The notes under the pieces are model-generated. The model worked only from the letters and a program-made list of their open reading frames with translations. It did not search any database and had not been told where the DNA came from. Position numbers and translations under genes: made by a program. This document shows, in pieces, positions 6,059 to 10,267 of a stretch of DNA of 10,267 bases; within the stretch, counting starts at the first letter, position 1; each line of letters begins with the position of its first letter. The DNA lies in the NCBI GenBank assembly GCA_020829485.1, contig JAIVFU010000187.1:1-10267 (forward strand), written 5' to 3'. This DNA is from Nostoc sp. CHAB 5834 (lineage in GTDB: Bacteria; Cyanobacteriota; Cyanobacteriia; Cyanobacteriales; Nostocaceae).

Positions 6059-6568
6059 CTAGACCACCAAAGCCGACATGTCCGAGCTACGCGAGCTGTT
6101 GCGCGAGGTCTGCCCTATGAAATGCGGAACTGTTTGCTCGCTTGGCCACCCCTCAAGCATCTGCCGTTTCCTCAGTTGTCGTGTGCCTGAGTGCACGATA
6201 GATGCCTTCCAGTACCACGGAAGGTTGTCACGAGGCAAGGGCAGAATGACGACGTTCGCCTCCCCGAACTGCGACGCGGTGACGTCCAGCAAGTAGGCAC
6301 CTTCCGTGACAAATATGTGTGCCTCCCCACTCTCGTCTTTGAGCGCTTCAAAAAGCGAGGGGGCAAAACCTGCGCGGGTAAGCTGGGAGTGCAGGTGCGC
6401 GGACGCAATGGCACACATGCCGCTCAACGACTCCGGTTCAACCCAGAGACTGGCGGTTTTCTTGGCATAGCGCTCAGCCCAGCGACGAGTCGCCCAAACT
6501 ATGTCTGTCAATTCTCGGGAAGCTGCCGCTGGCTTCGCGCCAGGCTGAAGGGGGCTTTTAGTGCCCAT
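6059..6568 (-). CDS. Putative Cys-His-Asp papain/transglutaminase-like protein
   Basis: 169 residues from the ATG at 6568; the frame extends to a TTG at 6637, but that extension looks non-coding. The core reads SGMCAIASAHLHSQLTRAGF (49-68), SGEAHIFVTEGAYLLDVTAS (80-99). C52 at the start of a helix, H84 before a beta strand and D95 at the end of the next strand match the C...H...D order of the transglutaminase/arylamine acetyltransferase/papain-like superfamily. Such enzymes hydrolyse or transfer amide, ester or peptide bonds; the substrate here is unknown. There is no signal peptide or membrane segment, so it is likely cytoplasmic. Neither start has a clear Shine-Dalgarno. It is divergent from the gene at 6660, with a shared 90-bp promoter region. 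I recognise no precise family; a phage or plasmid orphan, an effector or an immunity-type enzyme are all possible. Confidence 0.6.
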   Translation of the reverse strand: MGTKSPLQPGAKPAAASRELTDIVWATRRWAERYAKKTASLWVEPESLSGMCAIASAHLHSQLTRAGFAPSLFEALKDESGEAHIFVTEGAYLLDVTASQFGEANVVILPLPRDNLPWYWKASIVHSGTRQLRKRQMLEGWPSEQTVPHFIGQTSRNSSRSSDMSALVV

Positions 6569-6637
6569 GAGACGGTCACAAGAAGTAGGAATTCTTCGTA
6601 TATGACCGTTGTTTATTTTGTGTATTCCTGAACGCAA

Positions 6638-6656
6638 AAACAGGTGCCTATACCTG
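6638..6656. promoter_or_regulatory. CAGGT/ACCTG dyad with AAACAGG...TATACCTG, matching the 3619-3638 element
   Basis: AAACAGG (6638-6644), four bases, then TATACCTG (6649-6656). CAGGT (6641-6645) and ACCTG (6652-6656) are perfect inverted arms. The same two words in the same order, five bases apart, occur at 3619-3625 and 3631-3638. It sits between divergent genes and just before the ATG at 6660, so it is placed to control either or both. Confidence 0.5.
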
Positions 6657-6659
6657 GAT

Positions 6660-6833
6660 ATGAAAAACCAAGCCAGGGATACTTACCTGCTCACTCTTCT
6701 GGTATCGATTCTCAGCGCACTGCTTGTGATTGACGCATACCACGCGGTACCAAGTATCGTCCTGGATATGAGCATCGGTCTTCTGGTGTCCGCGGTAACC
6801 CTGAAGTTCTGCAACTGGCATCGTTCACGGTAG
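6660..6833 (+). CDS. Small two-helix membrane protein
   Basis: 57 residues from the ATG at 6660; the frame is open further upstream, but that would cross the dyad at 6638-6656. Predicted helices lie at about 9-27 (YLLTLLVSILSALLVIDAY) and 32-50 (SIVLDMSIGLLVSAVTLKF), joined by a short turn with HAVP. The C-terminus is short and basic (CNWHRSR), suggesting both ends face the cytoplasm. Only a weak GG-containing ribosome site precedes it. It does not match a family I know. Its last codons carry the left arm of an inverted repeat (6820-6829) whose right arm covers the next gene's start, so the two may be translationally coupled. It could be a holin-like, signalling-partner or accessory membrane peptide. 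Confidence 0.5.
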   Translation: MKNQARDTYLLTLLVSILSALLVIDAYHAVPSIVLDMSIGLLVSAVTLKFCNWHRSR

Positions 6834-6880
6834 CAGAACGGCACAAAATAAATGGCATCGTTATTCTTAACGTGAACGAT
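6820..6880 (+). promoter_or_regulatory. Inverted repeat masking the GTG start of the HD-GYP-like gene, plus direct repeat
   Basis: ATCGTTCACG (6820-6829) is the exact reverse complement of CGTGAACGAT (6871-6880). The right arm contains the GTG start codon (6872-6874); the left arm lies in the last codons of the preceding small gene, whose stop is 6831-6833. TGGCATCGTT also occurs twice in direct orientation (6816-6825 and 6853-6862). In mRNA the stem would hide the start until a ribosome finishing the upstream gene opens it. As DNA it could be an operator. Confidence 0.55.
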
Positions 6881-8080
6881 ACCGCATCCAGAAAACTGAA
6901 AACCATTGACGAGGAACCGCCGCCAGAGCTGGAGCCCATTCCAGAGCGTTTGCTCACTCCCGCCCATGTGGGTAATTTACCTTGGGATGTGTACTTTGAA
7001 GGCGGGGTCCTTGCGGCAAAGCGAGGTACTTCGCTTGTCAACGCTATCAGCCCCCCTTTGGGTACTCCGGCAACCTTGTACTTCGACAAAGCTGTGCTCA
7101 AGGTCGGCTCGAAAGGAAGTGGAGGTTCCGATACAAAACGACGCATCGTCACAGTCGCCGACTATCGCCATCAAACCACCGTAATGTCAAAGCTCGACGC
7201 TGTGTTTTACGAGACCAGCTTGATGCTCTCCTCGTACAAGCCGTCAGAGGACTGGACATCCAGAGTTGTGAGCCTTGCTGAACAGCTGCATAAGTTCCTC
7301 GATGTGCACTGGGCGCGAGCGCAAACTGTCATAGCGAGCCGTCGGCAGTTCGACAATGACGGACACGCGGGCTGGCATCCCGTCTTTCGCGCCACCCTTC
7401 TATACCCTGTTCTTGCCCATGCAATGGTTCCAGCAACACAGGTGAGGGTGCTCCTGGCAGCTGCGCTGACTGCAGACTTGGCCATGGTGGGTCTCAGCAA
7501 CGAGCTGGCCAAGCAATCGCAACCGTTGTCTGGCTCCCAGAAGTTGCAAGTTCAATCCCACGCAGGTGAGTCGTCTGCTTTGCTGCGAAAGGCCGGTGTA
7601 TCTCAGGAGCTATGGCTGAACGGGGTAGAGTCTCATCACGGGTCTCGCCAAGAAGGCCAAGGTAGCAGCTCTGCTGATGAATGGGTCCACTACGAAGCGC
7701 TCGCACTGTGTGACCGTATCGCAGGCCTGGCTACGTACCGCGAAGGGCGTCCGGCCCACTCCCTAATGGCAGCGCTGATTCAGTCCTGTATCAACCCGGA
7801 ATCGCGCACACCTGCAGGTGCCGGCGAGCTACTTCTGAGGGCACAAGGAATTCCTCCCCCAGGCTCGTTCTGCTCCCTACCGTCAGGCGAGAAAGGGCTG
7901 GTCACGGGTACCTTAGAGTTCATGGCTCTGACCGATGTAGAGGGCTTTCCTCGCGCCACCCCCGCGCGTAGAACCCTGACACGTGAACAAGCATTGAAAA
8001 TCAAGCCTCTTCCTCAAAACGCAGCACGCATGCTTGCCGCGTTATCGGAGCGACTACTGAACCAATTGTGGGGCCCTTAG
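6872..8080 (+). CDS. Degenerate HD-GYP-like domain protein
   Basis: 402 residues from a GTG start; no upstream ATG is in frame and no Shine-Dalgarno is visible. The N-terminal 130 residues (Pro/Glu-rich start, then FEGGVLAAKRGTSLVNAIS) are unassigned. From about 170 the protein follows the HD-GYP layout. AALTADLAMVGLSN (197-210) aligns with the canonical ALLHDIGKIGIPD, so D202 is kept but its His partner is A201. H230 (QSHAGESSALLRKAG), H255-H256 (ESHHG) and D281 (ALALCDRIAGLATYREGR) match later metal ligands, while the GYP motif is lost (HHGSRQEGQG). HD-GYP enzymes hydrolyse cyclic di-GMP. Loss of the first His and of GYP suggests altered or lost activity, perhaps a binding or scaffold role. 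It lies between a small membrane protein and a secreted nuclease on the same strand. The assignment is by motif order alone. Confidence 0.62.
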   Translation: MNDTASRKLKTIDEEPPPELEPIPERLLTPAHVGNLPWDVYFEGGVLAAKRGTSLVNAISPPLGTPATLYFDKAVLKVGSKGSGGSDTKRRIVTVADYRHQTTVMSKLDAVFYETSLMLSSYKPSEDWTSRVVSLAEQLHKFLDVHWARAQTVIASRRQFDNDGHAGWHPVFRATLLYPVLAHAMVPATQVRVLLAAALTADLAMVGLSNELAKQSQPLSGSQKLQVQSHAGESSALLRKAGVSQELWLNGVESHHGSRQEGQGSSSADEWVHYEALALCDRIAGLATYREGRPAHSLMAALIQSCINPESRTPAGAGELLLRAQGIPPPGSFCSLPSGEKGLVTGTLEFMALTDVEGFPRATPARRTLTREQALKIKPLPQNAARMLAALSERLLNQLWGP

Positions 8081-8107
8081 CGTTAACGAAGTTTCGGATT
8101 TACCTAT

Positions 8108-8132
8108 AGGAGGTATCCATCAACTTCAAGGA
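8108..8132 (+). promoter_or_regulatory. Two candidate ribosome binding sites before the nuclease gene
   Basis: A consensus AGGAGGT lies at 8108-8114, too far (23 bases) from the ATG at 8138 to serve it directly. The weaker AAGGA at 8128-8132 has normal spacing. The strong site is also the right half of a TACCT/AGGTA dyad (8101-8105 and 8111-8115), so it may be a standby site or part of a hairpin. Confidence 0.4.
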
Positions 8133-8137
8133 ATCGA

Positions 8138-8884
8138 ATGCATAAGTTTGTAGCGGCGGCAGTGCTGCTCTTTAGCGCAACGCTGGCAAATGCCGGGGAC
8201 TTCAATGCCTGCAAGACACTGTTCCCAGGCGGTGCAGAACCTGTTGTCTCGAAAGCCAGTCCGGGCCAACAGCGCGCGCTGTGCTTTGACTCCTTTGCGG
8301 TGCTTCATTCAGGAGCGTCAAAAACCGCGGTCTATGCCGTGGAACGGCTCAACCGTGCCGTGCTTCTGGACGCCAAGGATGAGACCAGGACAGACAAGTT
8401 TTACGAGGAAGCTCGACTGCCCGAGGCACATCGTGCAAAGCTGAGCGACTACAAGGCTGGCTCGAAGGTATACGACCGAGGACACCTGTTCCCGGCCGCG
8501 GATGCTCCGAATCAGAACGCAATGGCTCATTCATTTAGCTTGGCCAACATGGTCCCCCAAGCCCGAGAGAACAACCGCGGGGTTTGGGCAAAGGCTGTAG
8601 AGAAGGCCGTTCGCCATTACGTCATGCGTGCAGGCGGTGACGTATACGTTTTTACGGGGCCTCACTTTGAGGGTGCGCCGAAGACCTTGGGGTCGGGGAA
8701 GGTCTGGATACCTTCTCATCTCTACAAATTGGTCTATGACGCCAAGAACGGGCGCTCATGGGCTTATTGGGTTGAGAACAGCGGTGACGTTACCAAGCCT
8801 ACGCTCATTAGTTACTCCGAACTGGTGCAGAGAACGGGTATCCATTTCCTCCCTGCAGTCGACGTGAATCGAAATTCTGATTAA
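8138..8884 (+). CDS. Secreted DNA/RNA non-specific endonuclease (NUC family)
   Basis: 248 residues. A signal peptide is plain: MHKFVAAAVLLFSATLANA with cleavage expected after A19, so it acts in the periplasm or outside the cell. The NUC (Serratia nuclease-like, beta-beta-alpha metal) core follows: YDRGHLFPAADA (112-123), with D113, R114 and the general base H116; SLANMVPQ (134-141); and NNRGVWAKAVEKAVR (145-159), where N146 should hold the magnesium ion and E155 sits close to the usual acid position, one residue later than in Serratia nuclease. Later strands VYVFTGPHF and WIPSHLYKLVY fit the family. C25 and C49 of the mature protein may form a disulfide. Such enzymes cut both DNA and RNA without sequence preference. 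It begins 57 bases after the HD-GYP-like gene and precedes a strong terminator. Roles in exogenous DNA degradation or competitor attack are possible. Confidence 0.9.
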   Translation: MHKFVAAAVLLFSATLANAGDFNACKTLFPGGAEPVVSKASPGQQRALCFDSFAVLHSGASKTAVYAVERLNRAVLLDAKDETRTDKFYEEARLPEAHRAKLSDYKAGSKVYDRGHLFPAADAPNQNAMAHSFSLANMVPQARENNRGVWAKAVEKAVRHYVMRAGGDVYVFTGPHFEGAPKTLGSGKVWIPSHLYKLVYDAKNGRSWAYWVENSGDVTKPTLISYSELVQRTGIHFLPAVDVNRNSD

Positions 8885-8911
8885 TAACCGTGGCAACCCC
8901 TTGCTGCAGTT

Positions 8912-8947
8912 AAAAACCCCGCATGAGAAAACTTATGCGGGGTTTTT
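8912..8947. terminator. Bidirectional rho-independent terminator
   Basis: AAAAACCCCGCAT (8912-8924) and ATGCGGGGTTTTT (8935-8947) form a perfect 13-bp stem with a 10-base loop. The A and T tracts on either side serve both strands: the nuclease gene ending at 8884 and the minus-strand gene ending at 8985. Confidence 0.92.
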
Positions 8948-8984
8948 GTTTGGAGCGGGGACTCCGAATTATTGGGGATGTACC

Positions 8985-9569
8985 TCAGGATTGGATTTTG
9001 GCCACTTGAGCTCGTAAGTCTGCTTCGAGTTCTTTGGCCGTGGACGTGGTGTCCCGGCCGTTTGCCAGGCGTTGGCGAAAACCGAAGGGATAGAGCCCCA
9101 GAACAGGAACACCCAAAACAAGGCCGGCAACCAGTCCAGCAGTATCGATTCCTGTCTGTCCGCCACTTCGTATGAAAGATAGAGGTTTGCGAGCGTGCAC
9201 CCCCTTCAAAATTGCGAGAACCCACAAGTTGGCATCGTGTTGCGATATGCCGTGCTTGCTCAAGGTGTAGATGCCGTTGCCCGCGATATTCAAGGATGTT
9301 CCATTTCGGCAGGACAAGAACTGCAAAAGCGTTCGAACAGCGGAGGGTATATCCGTCCCGTAGGGGATACCCACGTACTTTGCTCCCGCCATGTTCTTGG
9401 TGAGCTTTTCGCCAGCAGTAGTGAAGTCTGCCGCGAATGCGACGGTAACGTCAGCTCCTCGGGCGTTTTCAGCTGTCCGCTTTTGGTACCCGGATGATTC
9501 GTGTTGCTGCAGTGTCAAAGGAGGTTTAGCAGGAACTGCGGGCGCTTCGTTAAAAAGGTCGTTTTGCAT
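8985..9569 (-). CDS. SLOG / molybdenum-carrier-like protein with permuted motif order
   Basis: 194 residues, ATG at 9569 to TGA at 8985. Residues 1-20 are a Pro-rich lead. YQKRTAENARGADVTVAFA (28-46) with DFTTAGEKLT (48-57) resembles the central Y-x-x-RT-x-x-N-x-x-x-(S/A)D-x-T and GGT-x-LT blocks of the putative molybdenum carrier family (PF12694). LNIAGNGIYTL (93-103) resembles the late LNVAGPRES block. SGGQTGIDTAGLVAGLVLGVP (135-155) with LYPFGFR resembles the block that normally opens that family. SLOG/LOG Rossmann-like domains bind nucleotides, and some sense signals in bacterial conflict systems. No good Shine-Dalgarno has normal spacing; the nearest, AGGAG, lies within an AGGAG-GCCT-CTCCT dyad (9585-9598). 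A terminator separates it from the membrane-protein gene upstream, so it needs its own promoter or read-through. Confidence 0.68.
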   Translation of the reverse strand: MQNDLFNEAPAVPAKPPLTLQQHESSGYQKRTAENARGADVTVAFAADFTTAGEKLTKNMAGAKYVGIPYGTDIPSAVRTLLQFLSCRNGTSLNIAGNGIYTLSKHGISQHDANLWVLAILKGVHARKPLSFIRSGGQTGIDTAGLVAGLVLGVPVLGLYPFGFRQRLANGRDTTSTAKELEADLRAQVAKIQS

Positions 9570-9618
9570 AGGGAGTCATTAATGAGGAGGCCTCTCCTGT
9601 ATAGCCATGCGATACATC

Positions 9619-9655
9619 TAAAAAACAAGAGCCCAACCACAAGGGTCGGGCTCTG
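9619..9655 (-). terminator. Rho-independent terminator of the 72-residue membrane protein gene
   Basis: Read on the minus strand, AGAGCCC (9654-9648) pairs with GGGCTCT (9634-9628), with three further pairs beyond one mismatch and a five-base loop. TTGTTTTTTAG follows (9627-9619). It lies a few bases after the stop at 9660. Confidence 0.85.
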
Positions 9656-9659
9656 AAAA

Positions 9660-9878
9660 TCAGAACAACGCTACAGTAGACTGTGCACGTGCAGAGGCGT
9701 GGGCCTTAGCACGTGCTCGGGCAGCTGCTACGAGTGCTTCTGACTTCACCTTGGACTGCTGTCGGGACTCAGCAATTTTATTAGCGAGACGGCTGGCGAA
9801 AACTCCGACAATGCAGAGCAAAACAGCCAGAACTGCCAAATTGAACAAAAAACCGACCAATTCGACGTAAGCACTCAT
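9660..9878 (-). CDS. Small single-pass membrane protein with Ala/Arg-rich tail
   Basis: 72 residues with a strong AGGAGG Shine-Dalgarno (plus-strand 9884-9889) five bases before the ATG at 9878. Residues 7-28 (LVGFLFNLAVLAVLLCIVGVFA) form one membrane helix. The rest (NKIAESRQQSKVKSEALVAAARARAKAHASARAQ) is a charged, Ala-rich, probably helical cytoplasmic segment that could form a coiled coil or touch nucleic acid. No family is recognised. Its own terminator (9619-9655) makes it a monocistronic unit, so it is likely a well-expressed real gene. It diverges from the gene at 10139 across a 260-bp gap. Confidence 0.75.
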   Translation of the reverse strand: MSAYVELVGFLFNLAVLAVLLCIVGVFASRLANKIAESRQQSKVKSEALVAAARARAKAHASARAQSTVALF

Positions 9879-10138
9879 AGTGGCCTCCTAAGTATAAAAA
9901 ATGAACTTACGGCGTATAGCTAATTGCCCCAGAATGCTGTGCAACTACTTATTAGAAAAGGCCCGAGAGGCCCAAGGACTGCGTGGTTCAAGTGCCTTGC
10001 GCAAGGGTGGCCGACTCGAATCAAATGTATACTGGCAGTTGCCGTACTGGTTTTTTTATGCTACATATACTCCATGCAGTGACCATAGATTGACTGCGTA
10101 AGACTGTCTTCTCAAGACAAAACCCAAATAGGACACAC
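9879..10138. other. Divergent intergenic region
   Basis: It separates the minus-strand membrane protein gene from the plus-strand gene at 10139. It has a T7 run at 10051-10057, several TATACT/TATAC words (for example 10066-10071) and a small GTCTT-CTC-AAGAC dyad (10106-10118), so promoters for both directions probably lie here, but no pair of -35 and -10 boxes is convincing. The open frames across it (9901-10101 plus, 10021-10212 minus) lack ribosome binding sites. Confidence 0.5.
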
Positions 10139-10267
10139 ATGAAAAAGAACAACATTACGCCCATTACGGCCGGCGAAAGTGCTGCAGCAGGTGCCTCATC
10201 TGCGGGGAACACGCCATGGAAGGGAGATTTGGAAACTGAGGAGCTGAAGCGGCCAGGGGGATTCCTC
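10139..10267 (+). CDS. N-terminus of an unidentified protein (runs off the window)
   Basis: An ATG at 10139 opens 43 codons that continue past the window edge: MKKNNITPITAGESAAAGAS, then SAGNTPWKGDLETEELKRPG, then GFL. A GGA at 10131-10133 gives a weak ribosome binding site at normal spacing. The MKKN lead and the Gly/Ala/Ser-rich low-complexity stretch at 12-23 look like a flexible cytoplasmic N-terminus; there is no signal peptide or membrane helix. Such tails are seen on conjugation and other cytoplasmic proteins, but no family can be named from this fragment. Confidence 0.6.
   Translation, partial: MKKNNITPITAGESAAAGASSAGNTPWKGDLETEELKRPGGFL

Noticed and set aside
6569..6637. N-terminal extension of the Cys-His-Asp protein from a TTG at 6637
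   Set aside because: It uses a rare start, lacks a ribosome site, has different composition and runs into the shared promoter region; the ATG at 6568 is preferred.
9550..9608. Two nine-codon leader frames joined by TAATG before the SLOG-like gene
   Set aside because: They open at 9608 and 9579 and do overlap as TAATG, but such short frames are common by chance and neither has a good ribosome site.
10034..10057. Terminator before the T7 run
   Set aside because: The GGCAGTTGCC pairing leaves only a three-base stem, too weak to support a call.
9901..10101. 66-codon plus-strand frame in the divergent gap
   Set aside because: No ribosome site, it overlaps the promoter region of the divergent membrane gene, and its composition is unlike the neighbours.
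10021..10212. 63-codon minus-strand frame with a hydrophobic segment
   Set aside because: It overlaps the better-supported plus-strand gene start at 10139 in antisense and has no Shine-Dalgarno.

Overview
The window looks like a stretch of a conjugative or integrative element, or a plasmid, from a high-GC proteobacterium. Burkholderiales is my guess from codon use and base composition only; no rRNA, tRNA or housekeeping gene fixes the taxon. The mobile-element reading rests on DNA-processing genes: the C-terminal end of an ERCC4/HhH nuclease (1-330), a replication-relaxation (Replic_Relax/MobC-like) protein (3665-4552) and a short topoisomerase III (4576-5913). The last two form a likely operon closed by a strong hairpin terminator (5930-5951).

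Between the nuclease and that operon lies about 3.3 kb (331-3664) with almost no credible coding. It is a patchwork of diverged repeats: many same-orientation AGCCCC words, a family of TTTGTTTTCAA-type elements that often run into GGAGCCCC, a tandem array of 21-25 bp units built on GGGAGGC...GCCT (2141-2366) with a three-unit outlier (3257-3324), a diverged long-range duplication (776-800 and 3352-3376), and a near-palindrome with 16-bp perfect arms (3392-3486). Strand composition switches several times between G-rich and C-rich. One convincing gene sits inside: a 32-codon membrane microprotein on the minus strand (2515-2613) with an extended -10 promoter and a good ribosome binding site. The region ends in a symmetric set of four AAACAGG half-sites (3578-3625) just ahead of the Replic_Relax gene.

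Downstream of topB is an accessory region. A minus-strand protein with a Cys-His-Asp papain/transglutaminase-like pattern (6059-6568) diverges from a small two-helix membrane protein (6660-6833), a degenerate HD-GYP-like protein (6872-8080) and a secreted NUC-family endonuclease with an intact DRGH motif (8138-8884). A terminator follows (8912-8947). On the minus strand come a SLOG/molybdenum-carrier-like protein whose motif order looks circularly permuted (8985-9569) and a one-helix membrane protein (9660-9878). A further plus-strand gene begins at 10139 and leaves the window.

Regulatory clues tie parts together. The AAACAGG...TATACCTG combination occurs both before the Replic_Relax gene and before the small membrane gene at 6660. 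A 10-bp inverted repeat joins the end of that small gene to the GTG start of the HD-GYP-like gene, which suggests translational coupling. All functions are read from motifs recognised by eye; no database search was run.
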